Shown here: in pieces, positions 1 through 10,214 of the stretch
How the letters are laid out: each line of letters opens with the position of its first letter
How positions within the stretch are numbered: the stretch's first letter is position 1
Translations under genes and position numbers: made by a program
The notes under the pieces: model-generated
Seen by the model: only the letters and a program-made list of their open reading frames with translations
The model's database searches: none
Told to the model about the DNA's origin: nothing
Assembly: GCA_022447495.1 (NCBI GenBank)
Contig: JAKVBH010000011.1
Coordinates: forward strand, 149,309 to 213,308
Source: Marinovum sp.
Lineage (GTDB): Bacteria > Pseudomonadota > Alphaproteobacteria > Rhodobacterales > Rhodobacteraceae
DNA length: 64,000 bases
Direction: 5' to 3'

Positions 1-196
1 TCAGAGCTTTACACGCCGGATCAGCCAAGCAAACCTCTTCACAGACCGATTGCGTCGTGTCGAAAATAGGACTCATATCGCCGCCAAAGAAATCCATGTT
101 CCGCGAGAAAACGAGACGCCTATCGGGAAGGACGTTTTCGGCGAATGCCGCCGTGACAAAGAGCGTTGCGGCAAGTGCGGGCCAAATGATTTTCAT
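1..196 (-). CDS. Probable alpha-2-macroglobulin family protein, N-terminal fragment
   Basis: Only the first 65 codons are inside the window; the gene runs off the left edge. The start ATG at 196 is followed by a clear signal peptide (MKIIWPALAATLFVTAAFA) and then a cysteine-containing stretch (VCEEVCLADPACKAL) typical of a PAN/Apple module. From family knowledge, Rhodobacterales carry periplasmic alpha-2-macroglobulin-like proteins that begin with a signal peptide and such a module, with a similar DRRLVFSR...DFFGGD opening. The assignment therefore rests on a short N-terminus and could be wrong; export to the periplasm is safe. The gene is divergent from the kinase at 339, with about 140 bp between them. 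Confidence 0.5.
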   Translation of the reverse strand, partial: MKIIWPALAATLFVTAAFAENVLPDRRLVFSRNMDFFGGDMSPIFDTTQSVCEEVCLADPACKAL

Positions 197-338
197 CTTA
201 CGTCTCCCTTGGTTGACCAAAAGACTGCCATGCAGGGTCCGGATTCGGCAATGTCAGGAAATCCACACCTGAATTTAAGCACTTTTTCACTTCGTTCTGT
301 GCATGGTCGCAACGCACGGCAAAAACGCGGAGCTATGA

Positions 339-2558
339 ATGAGCCTGGCCACCAAATTGCGGGAGGAACGGCGCGCGCGGCTTGCAGCTGAGCGTTTGCT
401 CGAACTCAAGCAAGCTGAACTGGTGTCGGCCAACCGCAAGTTGGGCAAACACGCCCGTGCGCTCTCGAGCGAAATCAAAGAAACCCGCGAAGAAGTCGCC
501 TTTGTTCGTGAAGAAAATCAACAGGTCCGCGAAGACCTGACCGCTGCCAACGAACAAGCCGCAGTAGCTGAGCGCCGATTGTGGCGATCTGTCCAGGCGC
601 TGCCGGATGGGTTTGCAATTTTTGATGCGGACAACTGCCTAATGGCCGCGAACGACGCCTACCTGGCTGTCTTTGAGGGCCTGACCGAGGTCCAACCTGG
701 TATCAGCTATGTGCGCATTCTTCAGTTGTTGACTGAGGAGGGTATCGTTGATCTGGAAGGCGCCACACCAGAGGATTGGCGCGAAAAAATGCGTCGGCGC
801 TGGCAATCTGACGCTGCGGAGCCCACCGTTATTCGCCTTTGGAACGGCATGTCGTTCAAAATATTAGATCAGCGCGGCCCCGATGGGGATGTTGTGAGCC
901 TCGCCTTGAACATCACAGAAGCCGTAGCTTACGAGCGCAAACTGAAGGCGGCCAAGAAACGTGCGGAGTCGGCCAACAGGGCAAAATCCGCCTTCCTCGC
1001 CAACATGAGCCACGAAATCCGAACGCCGATGAACGGTATCATCGGCATGGCCGACCTTTTGACCGATACCGAACTGACAGAAGAACAACAGCTCTACATC
1101 AGTACGATGAAAAACTCTGGCGAAGCGCTCCTGGTGATCATCAATGACGTGCTCGACTATTCCAAGATCGAAGCTGATAAGCTCGAACTACAGCCTGAAC
1201 GCTTTGACCTCGAACGCGCGGTGCATGAGATCGTCATGCTCCTGCAGCCATCAGCCCGCGACCAAGGTCTCGACCTGCTGGTAGACTACGATCTTTTCTT
1301 GCCCACCGAGTTTGTCGGCGATCCTGGACGGGTCCGCCAAGTCTTGACGAACATCATCGGCAATGCCGTGAAATTCACCCTTGAAGGCCATGTTCTCGTC
1401 CGGGTTGTTGGCGTGCCGCGCGACGACAAAACTTCAACCATCCACATTACCGTGGAAGACACGGGCATTGGCATTCCAGAAGACAAGATCAAACACGTCT
1501 TCGGTGAGTTCAATCAGGTTGAAGACGAGCGCAACCGCAAGTTTGAGGGTACAGGTCTCGGCCTTGCGATCTCCAAACGGCTCATCGAATTGATGGGCGG
1601 CAAAATCTGGGTGGACAGCGAAATTGGCCGGGGATCCTCCTTTGGTTTTCAAATCACCTTGCCCTCCCCGAGTGGCGAATTCACTGAACCGCCGCGGTTG
1701 CCTACCTTTTTACGCCGCGTGTTGATTGTGGATGATCAACCCGTGAATTCGCTCATCCTCGAAAAGCAACTTGCAGTTCTTAACACAAAGACCTCGACGT
1801 GCCGCAATGGATCGGATGCGCTGAAGATTTTGGACACAGACTCACACTTTGACTTGGTCCTAACAGACCACAACATGCCACAAATGGATGGCATCCAACT
1901 TGTGGAAGAAATGCGCAAGCGAAGCCATACGCATCCTGTGATCATGCTTAGTTCGGATACGGTCTTTGCTGAACATGACCCATCAGCGAACCTTCTGCAT
2001 GCTGTCATTCAAAAACCAATCCCGCGCCGCCACCTATTCGAAAAGCTCCTCTCTCTTGAAGAACCGGATGTTGTGACACCCACAGAACCAAAGACGCGAG
2101 CCGCGCATGAGACTCCCACGGACAAGACATCTGCAGCCAAACCCACTCAGCGCGTGCGCGTGTTGACCGCCGAAGACAACACCACCAACCAATTGGTCTT
2201 TCGTAAAATGACCAAAGACCTCAATATCGATCTGGTCTTTGCCAACAACGGGATTGAAGCAGTTGAGTTATATGAGAGCTTCGAACCTGACCTCGTATTC
2301 ATGGATATTTCGATGCCGAAGATGGACGGAAAAGAAGCCACTCAAAAAATCCGCGCGATTGAGGCGCAAACCAACCGCCACGTACCGGTCATCGCGTGCA
2401 CGGCTCACGCCATGGCTGGGGATCGAGACGCCGTTCTTGAAGCAGGGCTTGATGACTACCTGACAAAACCCCTGAAGCGCGCAGGCATTGAACAAATGCT
2501 GAAACGCTATTCACCAGAGCGTACTCAACCGGGCTCTACCGCAAATCACGTCGCTTAG
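339..2558 (+). CDS. Hybrid sensor histidine kinase (PAS-like, HisKA, HATPase, two receiver domains)
   Basis: 739 residues, no membrane segment, so probably cytoplasmic. Order: N-terminal coiled coil (about 1-80), PAS-like domain (about 83-195), HisKA with the H-box [12 protein letters not shown] and phosphoacceptor His225, HATPase with N-box (about 335-350), G1 DTGIGIP and G2 EGTGLGLA (about 375-410), receiver 1 (about 459-572, Asp510, Lys559) and receiver 2 (about 606-720, Asp656, Lys710). All key catalytic residues are present, in contrast to the kinase at 13218. A second ATG lies 4 bp upstream in another frame; 339 is the start that opens this frame. Signal and output are unknown and no cognate regulator is adjacent. 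A 6-bp inverted repeat (AGCGCC/GGCGCT) lies just after the stop but lacks a T-tract. Confidence 0.93.
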   Translation: MSLATKLREERRARLAAERLLELKQAELVSANRKLGKHARALSSEIKETREEVAFVREENQQVREDLTAANEQAAVAERRLWRSVQALPDGFAIFDADNCLMAANDAYLAVFEGLTEVQPGISYVRILQLLTEEGIVDLEGATPEDWREKMRRRWQSDAAEPTVIRLWNGMSFKILDQRGPDGDVVSLALNITEAVAYERKLKAAKKRAESANRAKSAFLANMSHEIRTPMNGIIGMADLLTDTELTEEQQLYISTMKNSGEALLVIINDVLDYSKIEADKLELQPERFDLERAVHEIVMLLQPSARDQGLDLLVDYDLFLPTEFVGDPGRVRQVLTNIIGNAVKFTLEGHVLVRVVGVPRDDKTSTIHITVEDTGIGIPEDKIKHVFGEFNQVEDERNRKFEGTGLGLAISKRLIELMGGKIWVDSEIGRGSSFGFQITLPSPSGEFTEPPRLPTFLRRVLIVDDQPVNSLILEKQLAVLNTKTSTCRNGSDALKILDTDSHFDLVLTDHNMPQMDGIQLVEEMRKRSHTHPVIMLSSDTVFAEHDPSANLLHAVIQKPIPRRHLFEKLLSLEEPDVVTPTEPKTRAAHETPTDKTSAAKPTQRVRVLTAEDNTTNQLVFRKMTKDLNIDLVFANNGIEAVELYESFEPDLVFMDISMPKMDGKEATQKIRAIEAQTNRHVPVIACTAHAMAGDRDAVLEAGLDDYLTKPLKRAGIEQMLKRYSPERTQPGSTANHVA

Positions 2559-3126
2559 CGAGCGCCAAACGGTCCGTAGGCGCTGTAGGCGATCGTCAAC
2601 TTTCAAAGGTGCGCAAAAGCGTTAAAGGTGCATGTCCATTGACGTCTCAATAAAGCGAATATGCCGAAAAGGCGCTGGTCCACCAACCAAACACGCTTGA
2701 GGGTAGAACGCGCACTACCAGATAAAATCCTCTCCTTTGACTTTGAATCAGTCGTAATTTGAGACGACAAAGACCCCTACATTGAAAGATGAAAAATGCA
2801 CGTCCCATCACATGGGCTTCCGCGAACGGTATGGCACCGCGGGCTTCCAAAGAAACAATATGGACGTTCATGCGGCCGTTGTCAGGAATGTTCCAACCGC
2901 CACCAAGGCTCAGCTCGCATCGGTAACACAAAAACGACGCGGCAACCCTCGATAATGACCAAACCAGAATTCAAACCCAAAGGCGGAACCAGTTCTGCAA
3001 GCCTTTGGTCACGATAACCGTCATCGTGCCGCGCAGTAGGACCGCATAAGAACCCAAGAAAATTGAGCTCTATCACAAGTTGATTTCGGGGCCGGCACTC
3101 AACGGGTGTTGACGGGCCTTCGGTGC
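2559..3126. other. Intergenic stretch without a supportable gene
   Basis: About 570 bp between the hybrid kinase and yaaA. Short frames exist on both strands (for example 2647-2931 minus), but none has a ribosome-binding site, domain signature or recognisable composition. No tRNA-like fold was seen. It may hold regulatory sequence or decayed coding DNA. Confidence 0.5.
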
Positions 3127-3903
3127 TTATGCCGCCATCGCTGCGTCACGCAGAAAAACTGGCGCTTCCGGGGTCGAGCGTTCGGCGTCGAAGGCATAGC
3201 CATCGATATCAAACGCATGAAGGTCAGAAGGTGCGGTCAGTGCGTTTTGCACGATATATCGAGCCATCGCACCGCGTGCGCGCTTTGCAAAGAAGCTGAT
3301 GGTTTTCGCTACCCCCCCTTTCACTTCAAGAAACTGAGGCGTGACGACGTTCAGTCTGAGCGCTTTGCGGTCAACTGCACCAAAATACTCTTGGCTCGCA
3401 CAATTGACCAAGGTGTCGGTCCCCAAATCCACAGCGTCTGCGTTTAAAGACACAGCGATTTGGTCGCGCCAGTAAGCATAGAGCGAGGCGCCGCGACGTG
3501 TTTTAAGACGGCTACCCATCTCCAATCGATACGGTTGGATCGCGTCTAGTGGTCGCAAAACGCCGTAGAGCCCAGACAAAATCCTAAGATGCGACTGCGC
3601 CCGCGCCACATCAGCCTCAGAAAAACTGCGTGCGTCCAAGCCCTGGTACGTATCTCCAGCAAAAGCGAACATTGCGGAGCGTGTGTCGTCTGTGTTGGGC
3701 TCATCTTGAAACGCGCGGAACCGATCGCGATTGAGGCGCGCCAAGTCGTCGGACAAATCCATCAAGCTTTTGAGATCTCTCAGGGTCAGGTTCCGCGCCG
3801 ATTTCGCCAAACGCACGGCATCCGCCTGCATGGCTGGTGTAGTTTGCTCAATATTTTGTTCAGTCCAATCCAGCCGCTTGGCTGGAGAAACCACGACTAA
3901 CAC
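3127..3903 (-). CDS. yaaA: Peroxide stress protein YaaA (DUF328/UPF0246)
   Basis: 258 residues, the usual family length. It opens with the family signature MLVVVSPAKRLDW and contains FAFAGDTYQGLDA, LRILSGLYGVLRPLD, IQPYRLEMGSRLKT and a C-terminal VKGGVAKTISFFAKRARG. From family knowledge, YaaA proteins bind DNA and help protect against peroxide by limiting free iron damage. It is cytoplasmic and stands alone, 32 bp downstream of the recQ stop side and read in the same direction, so it could be cotranscribed with recQ. Start at 3903 is supported by the conserved N-terminus. Confidence 0.95.
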   Translation of the reverse strand: MLVVVSPAKRLDWTEQNIEQTTPAMQADAVRLAKSARNLTLRDLKSLMDLSDDLARLNRDRFRAFQDEPNTDDTRSAMFAFAGDTYQGLDARSFSEADVARAQSHLRILSGLYGVLRPLDAIQPYRLEMGSRLKTRRGASLYAYWRDQIAVSLNADAVDLGTDTLVNCASQEYFGAVDRKALRLNVVTPQFLEVKGGVAKTISFFAKRARGAMARYIVQNALTAPSDLHAFDIDGYAFDAERSTPEAPVFLRDAAMAA

Positions 3904-3935
3904 GGGGTCGCCTCCTCATTTTACATAGACTACAG

Positions 3936-5984
3936 CTAGGACGCTTTTTGCAAAACGTCCAGAAATGCTGCCGCAAATCGCTCGGCTCGTTTGTCACCCA
4001 AAATGCGGGCCATCTCGGCGAGCTCTTGGGGTTGAGCTTCTGCCACCTTCGCCAATTGAGACGCCGAGCACGTCATGGGCTTCAATGTGCCACATGATCC
4101 TCGCGACATGCGGGTTTGTGCCTCGAGCAAATCATCGTAAACGGGGCCAGCATCCTTCCCGGCCAATTTGCGACGCGCTGGGTGTTGGGATGGCGGAGCA
4201 TCCCCAGCGACAACAGCCAGGAAATCAGAGCCATAGCGCTCGAGCTTTTTGGCCCCGACACCGCTGATCCGTGCCATGGCGTCGAGCGTTGTAGGCCGTG
4301 TTTCGGCCATTTCAATCAATGTGCGGTCGTTGAAGATGATATAGGCCGGGAGCGCGGCGGCTTCTGCCAGAACGCGACGTTTGGCTTTGAGCGCAGACAA
4401 GAGCGGCGCATCCTCTTCAGAGACCATCATTTTGGCAATGGGGCGATCTTTGGTTTGGGCGCGGCGCAACGCATCTTTGCGCAATTCAACTTTAGCTTCA
4501 CCACGCAAAATCGGTCGCGCGGCATCAGTCATCCTCAAGGCACCATGGCGTTCGGGATCGGGGCGCATCAAGTCGTGGCCCATCATTTGCCGAAAGATTG
4601 CCTGCCACACTTTGCGATCATATTCGCGCCCCACGCCGAAGGTCGGGAGTGCGTCGTGTCCACGCATACGCACCTTGTCCGTCAACGTCCCCAAAAGGAT
4701 GTCGATCAAGTGGCCAGCGCCGAACATTTCTCCGGTGCGCAACGCCGCCGAAAGCGCTTTGCGCACGGCTTGTGTCCCGTCAAATACCTCTGGCGGCGTG
4801 TCACAGAGATCACAGTTGCTGCATGGCTCCGACGTTTCGCCAAAATAGGTCAGCAGACGTTGTCGGCGACATCCATGGGTTTCGGCCAGGCCAAGTAATG
4901 CGTTTAAACGCCCATGATCCGCATGACGACGTTCTGGCGGTGCTAAACCTTCATCAATTTGCGCGCGTCTTAGACGAATGTCATCGGACCCAAATAGAGT
5001 GAGCGTTTCTGCTGGTGCGCCGTCGCGACCCGCGCGACCAATTTCCTGGTAATAACTTTCAATAGACTTGGGCAAATCCGCGTGGGCGACCCAACGGATA
5101 TCCGGTTTATCGACACCCATGCCAAAGGCGACAGTGGCCACAACGATCAATCCATCTTCGCGAGCAAACCGCGTTTCAACGGCCCGACGGTCATCGGCTT
5201 CCATTCCACCATGATAATGACACGCGTTATGGCCATCATCTCGCAGACCTTGGGCCAATGTCTCGGTCTTGGCCCGCGTGCCGCAGTAGACGATGCCGGA
5301 TTGTCCTCGACGGGCGTCGGCAAATCCTAGAATTTGAGTTCGGGGTTTGTCTTTAGGTGCAAACGCGAGATGAATGTTTGGGCGATCAAACCCACGCAAA
5401 AAAGACGTGGGCGCACTCCCATCGAACAGGCGCGCAACAATTTCGGCGCGGGTCTCGGAATCTGCGGTAGCGGTGAAGGCCGCAAGCGGCACATCTAGTG
5501 CACGGCGCAGTTCCCCAATTCGCAAGTAATCCGGGCGAAAATCGTGTCCCCATTGGCTAACACAATGGGCCTCGTCCACGGCAATCATCGACACACCTGA
5601 CCGGCGGAGCATGGATACCACGCCACCCGACGCCAGCCGTTCGGGGGCCACGTACAACAATTTGAGCGAACCGTCTTCCAGCGCAGACCACACCGCGTCG
5701 TTTTCTTCCGGCGTATTGCCTGATGTCAGCGCTCCCGCCGCGACGCCTACCTCGCGAAGCCCCCGGACTTGGTCTCGCATAAGCGCGATCAAAGGCGACA
5801 CCACGAGGGTCACGCCCTCTCGAATCAAAGCAGGAAGCTGATAACACAGCGATTTACCACCGCCCGTTGGCATAATCGCCAAAACCGGCTGGCCCGCGAC
5901 CACAGCGTCCACGATCTCTTCTTGACCCGGACGGTACCCGTCGAATCCAAAAACGTCCCGCAAAATTGCTTGGGTGCCTGTCAT
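3936..5984 (-). CDS. recQ: ATP-dependent DNA helicase RecQ
   Basis: 682 residues. Walker A is seen as PTGGGKSLCYQLPAL (about residues 40-55) and the DEAH box in VDEAHCVSQWGHDFRPDY, followed by the helicase C domain (GIVYCGTRAKTE, GFGMGVDKPDIRWV-like AFGMGVDKPDIRWV, YQEIGRAGRDG). A zinc-binding cysteine cluster (CRRQRLLTYFGE..CSNCDLC) and a winged-helix RQC region follow. The C-terminus carries an HRDC domain (ALPAYIIFNDRTLIEMA) and then a second, shorter HRDC-like stretch. RecQ unwinds DNA 3'-5' in recombination and fork repair. Product is cytoplasmic. Confidence 0.96.
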   Translation of the reverse strand: MTGTQAILRDVFGFDGYRPGQEEIVDAVVAGQPVLAIMPTGGGKSLCYQLPALIREGVTLVVSPLIALMRDQVRGLREVGVAAGALTSGNTPEENDAVWSALEDGSLKLLYVAPERLASGGVVSMLRRSGVSMIAVDEAHCVSQWGHDFRPDYLRIGELRRALDVPLAAFTATADSETRAEIVARLFDGSAPTSFLRGFDRPNIHLAFAPKDKPRTQILGFADARRGQSGIVYCGTRAKTETLAQGLRDDGHNACHYHGGMEADDRRAVETRFAREDGLIVVATVAFGMGVDKPDIRWVAHADLPKSIESYYQEIGRAGRDGAPAETLTLFGSDDIRLRRAQIDEGLAPPERRHADHGRLNALLGLAETHGCRRQRLLTYFGETSEPCSNCDLCDTPPEVFDGTQAVRKALSAALRTGEMFGAGHLIDILLGTLTDKVRMRGHDALPTFGVGREYDRKVWQAIFRQMMGHDLMRPDPERHGALRMTDAARPILRGEAKVELRKDALRRAQTKDRPIAKMMVSEEDAPLLSALKAKRRVLAEAAALPAYIIFNDRTLIEMAETRPTTLDAMARISGVGAKKLERYGSDFLAVVAGDAPPSQHPARRKLAGKDAGPVYDDLLEAQTRMSRGSCGTLKPMTCSASQLAKVAEAQPQELAEMARILGDKRAERFAAAFLDVLQKAS

Positions 5985-6066
5985 GTCTTGTTGGTTTTGT
6001 GAGGTCTGCTCCTGAACAAAACAGTCTCACACCACCATCACGTTGACAAGCCTAGGGGCGCATACC

Positions 6067-6357
6067 CTAACCGAAAAAGAACCCGGCATTGTTCTGCAAA
6101 ATAATCCGCAGTGAGTAGACAGCAATCAATGCCACAAGTGGCGCGAGGTCGAGGCCACCCATGTTGGGCAGGAACCGTCGGATGGGTGCATACATCGGCT
6201 CCACCAGCCGGTTAAGTCCATACCACATCTGGGCCACGAATTGCTGATGCAGATTGAGCACCTGGAAATTGATCAGCCAGGACATGATCACGTGCACGAT
6301 GATCAGGAACCACGCCACATCGAGCAGGAGCATCAAAATCTGAAAAAGTGATTGCAT
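6067..6357 (-). CDS. YggT family membrane protein
   Basis: 96 residues with two hydrophobic segments (about 5-28 and 67-88) flanking the family motif VEPMYAPIRRFLPNMGGLDLAPLV. An upstream extension of the frame is possible, but the ATG at 6357 is preceded by a strong ribosome-binding site, GGAGGTGCTTAGC, so this start is preferred. YggT proteins are small inner-membrane proteins of poorly defined role, linked in some bacteria to osmotic tolerance or cell-envelope organisation. It is divergent from the thioesterase gene at 6476. Confidence 0.92.
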   Translation of the reverse strand: MQSLFQILMLLLDVAWFLIIVHVIMSWLINFQVLNLHQQFVAQMWYGLNRLVEPMYAPIRRFLPNMGGLDLAPLVALIAVYSLRIILQNNAGFFFG

Positions 6358-6475
6358 GCTAAGCACCTCCAGGTTGACCGACACATATGGTGCGCCGCGG
6401 CGAGGGGCAAGTGCCGCAAGGTGACACTTGACCCTCAAGACCTCGCGCGTCACTTCCGCCACAAGGAGCCTTGCC

Positions 6476-7018
6476 ATGTACCCATATGTTCGCCTGACCA
6501 AAGAAATGATGCGTGTGCGGTCGATGCCACGGATTGATTTGTTTGATACCCATGTGTCGCATCACATCGTTTGGCCCCAAGACATCGACATGTTTGTCGA
6601 ACTCAATAACGGGCGGACATTGACGATGTATGACCTTGGTCGCGTTCCGCTGGCCCTGCGCATCGGTTTGATCGACGTTTTGAAACGTGAAAAATGGACC
6701 CTTACCGTGGCAGGGGCTTCGGTTCGCTGGCGGCGCCGGGTGCGTCCATTTGAAAAAATCGAAATGCGCACGCGCGCCATCACGTTTGACGACAAATTCG
6801 CCTATCTCGAACAATCTATGTGGAAGAAAAACGGTGAATGCGCGAACCACGGCATGCTACGCACGGCGGTCACCGACAAAAATGGCATCGTTACCGTAGA
6901 CAGGTTGCTCGCCGCATTTGGCGAAAATGTGATGGCCCCGCCGATGCCGGATTGGGTGCGCGCGTGGGCGAATGCAGATGCTTTGCGCCCCTGGCCACCC
7001 ATGCAAGACGGGGTCTGA
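6476..7018 (+). CDS. Thioesterase-fold protein (4HBT/YbgC-like)
   Basis: 180 residues. The ATG at 6476 follows AAGGAG with 7 bp spacing, which favours it over the longer frame from 6428. The region HHIVWPQDIDMFVELNNGRTL and a beta strand with TVAGASVRWRRRVRPFEKIEMRTR fit the hotdog fold of acyl-CoA thioesterases seen as a single domain in many Rhodobacterales. The typical catalytic Asp of the HxxxxD region is at DIDMFVELNNGR. Substrate is unknown; cytoplasmic. Confidence 0.8.
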   Translation: MYPYVRLTKEMMRVRSMPRIDLFDTHVSHHIVWPQDIDMFVELNNGRTLTMYDLGRVPLALRIGLIDVLKREKWTLTVAGASVRWRRRVRPFEKIEMRTRAITFDDKFAYLEQSMWKKNGECANHGMLRTAVTDKNGIVTVDRLLAAFGENVMAPPMPDWVRAWANADALRPWPPMQDGV

Positions 7019-7082
7019 CACCGTTAAATTCCTTGCTCTGTCGGCTCCCATTCGCTTAGCTGCGCTTAAAACAGGGGTCAGC

Positions 7083-8438
7083 ATGAGCATTTCTAAAAAA
7101 CGCATCTGGGGTTGGTACTTTTTCGATTGGGCGAGCCAACCATACAACACCTTGTTGATGACCTTTATTTTCGGTCCATATTTTGCCTCTATCGCGTCTG
7201 ATTACTTCCTATCGACTGGATTAAAAGAAACCGCAGCGGACGCACGGGCCCAGACGATGTGGTCGTGGACTCTCGCCGCTGTCGGCTTGATGGTAGGGCT
7301 GTGCGCTCCGATTTTTGGCGCCATCGCCGATACGTCAGGTCGCAAAATTCCATGGGTCGCGATGTTCTCGGTTCTGTGTTTTCTGGGCGCGCTTGGTATT
7401 TGGTACACGATGCCAGATGGATCCAACCTCGTTTGGGGGCTTATGTGTTTCGCAGTGGCGTTTGCCGGCGCTGAGTTTGCATTTATTTTCGTGAATTCCC
7501 AACTGCCGTCGGTTTGCACCGAAGAAGACATGGGCAAAGTGTCCGGCATGGGGTTTGCCTTTGGTTACGCGGGCGGCTTGATCGGCCTTTTCATTATGCT
7601 TTTGCTCTTTGTGGAGCAAGGATCGGGTAAAACCCTTATTGGGCTTGATCCTGCCTTTGGTTTGGACGCGGATAAACTCGAAGGCACACGTTTTGTCGGT
7701 CCTTTCACCGCCATCTGGTTTGCGATTTTTACGATCCCCTATTTCCTGTGGGTTAAAGACACGGGCCCTGAACTTGCCGGAAATGTTCGTCAGGCGCTCG
7801 CCGCGCTTTGGGCATTGATCAAGAGCCTCCGCCTTCGCAAAAGCCTCACCAACTATCTTGTATCATCGATGTTCTATCGCGATGCGCTCAATGGGCTTTA
7901 CGGTTTTGGCGGCACCTACGCCGTGCTCGTCCTAGACTGGGAAATAACGCAGATCGGTATTTTTGGCATCGTGGGCGCCGCAACGGCCGTGGTCTTTAGC
8001 TGGATTGGAGGAAGACTTGACAGCCGGTTCGGGCCAAAGCCGGTGATCACGGCGGCAATTTTGGTTCTAATTGCGGTTTGTATCGTGGTTTTGTCGATGT
8101 CTCGCGAAAGCTTCATGGGCATGCAATTGGCCGAAGGCTCATCGTTGCCAGACCAAGTGTTCTTTGTCTGCGGCGCATTGATCGGCGGGATGGGCGGTGT
8201 TTTGCAAGCCGCATCACGCACACTGATGGCGCGCCATACTTCTGAGAAAGACGTGACCGAGCTCTTTGGCCTTTATGGCCTCGCCGGTCGGGCAACTGCG
8301 TTTATGGCGCCTTGGTTGATCGGGGTCGTGACCGCAATCACAGAGTCGGCCCGCCTTGGCATCTCACCTCTCGTCATACTTTTCGTGATCGGGCTATTCT
8401 TGCTACGCTACGTGAACCCTCAGGGAGGACAGGCCTAG
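7083..8438 (+). CDS. MFS transporter, UMF1/Atg22-like
   Basis: 451 residues with about 12 hydrophobic segments. The opening KKRIWGWYFFDWASQPYNTL is the characteristic start of UMF1 (Atg22-like) permeases. The ATG at 7083 is chosen because it places this motif at the N-terminus; the frame also runs upstream through the end of the thioesterase gene without family similarity. Atg22 proteins in yeast export amino acids from the vacuole; bacterial substrates are not settled. Its stop overlaps the GTG of mepA by one base (TAGTG), so the two are translationally coupled. Confidence 0.88.
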   Translation: MSISKKRIWGWYFFDWASQPYNTLLMTFIFGPYFASIASDYFLSTGLKETAADARAQTMWSWTLAAVGLMVGLCAPIFGAIADTSGRKIPWVAMFSVLCFLGALGIWYTMPDGSNLVWGLMCFAVAFAGAEFAFIFVNSQLPSVCTEEDMGKVSGMGFAFGYAGGLIGLFIMLLLFVEQGSGKTLIGLDPAFGLDADKLEGTRFVGPFTAIWFAIFTIPYFLWVKDTGPELAGNVRQALAALWALIKSLRLRKSLTNYLVSSMFYRDALNGLYGFGGTYAVLVLDWEITQIGIFGIVGAATAVVFSWIGGRLDSRFGPKPVITAAILVLIAVCIVVLSMSRESFMGMQLAEGSSLPDQVFFVCGALIGGMGGVLQAASRTLMARHTSEKDVTELFGLYGLAGRATAFMAPWLIGVVTAITESARLGISPLVILFVIGLFLLRYVNPQGGQA

Positions 8439-9364
8439 TGATCTCTCGCATCGGACTGCTGTTGATTGCTTCTATCGCCCTGGGCAGCTGTGGTGATGAC
8501 AGCGTAGAACGCCCAAGGTTGAGTTCGCAAAAGACAATCGGCAGTTCTCTTGGCGTTTTATCGACCAAGGCCGCTAAGCAACTTTTCGGAGCCAAAGCAC
8601 AACCGTCGGAGCAAAATTCAGCGCCCTTTGGCGGATATGCCAAAGGGTGCCTCGCGGGCGGCGTTCAATTGCCGGAAACGGGTCCCACATGGCAAGCGAT
8701 GCGCCTAAGCCGAAACCGCAATTGGGGACATCCTGAGCTCATTGACTATGTGAAAAAGCTGTCCCGCTTTGCGGCAACGCAGCCGGGGTGGGATGGGCTA
8801 TATGTTGGCGATCTGTCGCAACCTCGTGGCGGTCCAATGCTAACTGGCCATCGCAGTCACCAGATTGGTTTGGACGCCGACATATGGCTGCGCCCAGCCA
8901 ACGACCTCAATTTGTCGCGTACGCAACGCGAGAACATCTCGTCGATCTCATTGCGCCGCGCCAAAGGAGCCTACACCAACGACAACTGGACCCAACAGCA
9001 TTTCGAAATCCTACGTAAGGCTGCAAAAGATCCTCGCGTTGCACGCATTTTCATTTTCCCGGGCGCAAAGGTCAAAATGTGTGGGATGGAAACAGATGAC
9101 CGGCGTTGGCTCAATAAAATCCGACCCTGGTGGGGACATCACTATCATTTCCATGTGCGTCTCACATGCCCAGATGGCATGGCAGGTTGCGTGAATCAGC
9201 CAGCACCCCCCAAAGGGGATGGATGCGCGGACGCCGAGGAATGGGTGCGCAACATTCTTAATCCGCCACCCCCAGATCCAAACCCAAAGCCCCAGACACC
9301 GCGTCGCGAATTGCAAATGGCTGATCTTCCTTCTCAATGCGCCGCCGTCTTGCAATCGCGCTAA
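8438..9364 (+). CDS. mepA: Penicillin-insensitive murein endopeptidase MepA
   Basis: 308 residues from a GTG at 8438 that overlaps the stop of the MFS gene. The N-terminus (MISRIGLLLIASIALGSCGDD) looks like a lipoprotein signal with Cys after LGS, although Gly at -2 is not ideal. The M74 peptidase signatures are present: HRSHQIGLDADIWLRP with the zinc-binding His and Asp, and WWGHHYHFHVRL with the second histidine cluster. MepA cleaves D-alanyl-meso-diaminopimelate crosslinks in periplasmic peptidoglycan. The alternative upstream ATG at 8312 would give an N-terminus without export signal and inside the MFS gene. Confidence 0.9.
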   Translation: MISRIGLLLIASIALGSCGDDSVERPRLSSQKTIGSSLGVLSTKAAKQLFGAKAQPSEQNSAPFGGYAKGCLAGGVQLPETGPTWQAMRLSRNRNWGHPELIDYVKKLSRFAATQPGWDGLYVGDLSQPRGGPMLTGHRSHQIGLDADIWLRPANDLNLSRTQRENISSISLRRAKGAYTNDNWTQQHFEILRKAAKDPRVARIFIFPGAKVKMCGMETDDRRWLNKIRPWWGHHYHFHVRLTCPDGMAGCVNQPAPPKGDGCADAEEWVRNILNPPPPDPNPKPQTPRRELQMADLPSQCAAVLQSR

Positions 9365-10214
9365 CGCTTTGGGCCGCGATGGCACCAGCGGAGACTGCTC
9401 GACATCTTCAAACGCTACAATGGCGCATGGAGAACGAGCCAAACTTTGGCGGTATCTCTGGGTTTGACTACTTCGACGATGGATCGCGCTTTCTTGCAGT
9501 GACGGATCGCGGGTATTGGTTGCCCGGCAGCGTGATCCGCTACGCTGGTCGAATCGTGCGAATCGAGACCAGTGAACTAAAGCCTCTTCGAGATGGGCAG
9601 GGAAATCTGTCCCGCGACAGCGACAGCGAAGGCGTCGCGCTACATGTATCAGGCGCAGCATACATTTATCAGGCGCAGCATACATTTCGATGGAAGGCTT
9701 ACGGCGCATCCGTCGGTATCTCGATATGTCCCGAGGGACTAACCTACCGCAAGATCCGCGATTTCGAACCTATGATGGGAACGCCGCATTCGAAGCGTTG
9801 GCTGTCGACAATGACGGCGTGATTTACACGCTTCCTGAGCGGTCCGGGGGACTCGGCTTTGATTTCCCAATATATCGGTTCACGAATGGAACCTGGGATG
9901 TGTTTGGGCACGTTCCAAGAAAGGCGGGTTTTCTTCCGGTGGGCGCCGACTTTGGCCCAGACGGTCGGTTTTATCTTCTGGAACGCGCGTTCAATGGCTT
10001 CGGTTTTCGAAGCCATGTACGACGCTTTGCATTTACCGACGACGGTCCGGGGGTGGGCGAGACATTACTTACGACACCCTTCGGGCGGCACGGCAACCTG
10101 GAAGCCATTGCGATTTCTGAAACCGACGACGGCTTGAGAGCGACGCTCTTGGCAGACGACAACTTCATGCCATTTCAGCGATCGGAAATCGTCGAGTATT
10201 TTCTTGCAAAGTGA
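9337..10214 (+). pseudogene. Esterase-like activity of phytase family protein, frameshifted by a 20-bp tandem duplication
   Basis: The first part (9337 to about 9666) has a signal peptide (MRRRLAIALTLWAAMAPAE) and the repeat-like phytase features FGGISGFDYFDDGSRF and AVTDRGYW. The second part (about 9687-10214), in the +2 frame, continues with SMEGLRRIRRY, EALAVDNDGVIYTLPERSGG and GRFYLLER. The break coincides with two perfect adjacent copies of TATCAGGCGCAGCATACATT (9647-9666 and 9667-9686). Removing one copy joins the halves in frame as AAYISMEGLRR, a good match to this beta-propeller family. As given, the first frame stops at 9822. It overlaps the mepA end by 28 bp. It could be a true mutation, a phase-variable switch, or an assembly error. 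The family is periplasmic with unclear substrate. Confidence 0.82.

Noticed and set aside
4116..4898. 260-codon frame opposite recQ
   Set aside because: RecQ motifs on the minus strand explain the DNA; the frame lacks domain features.
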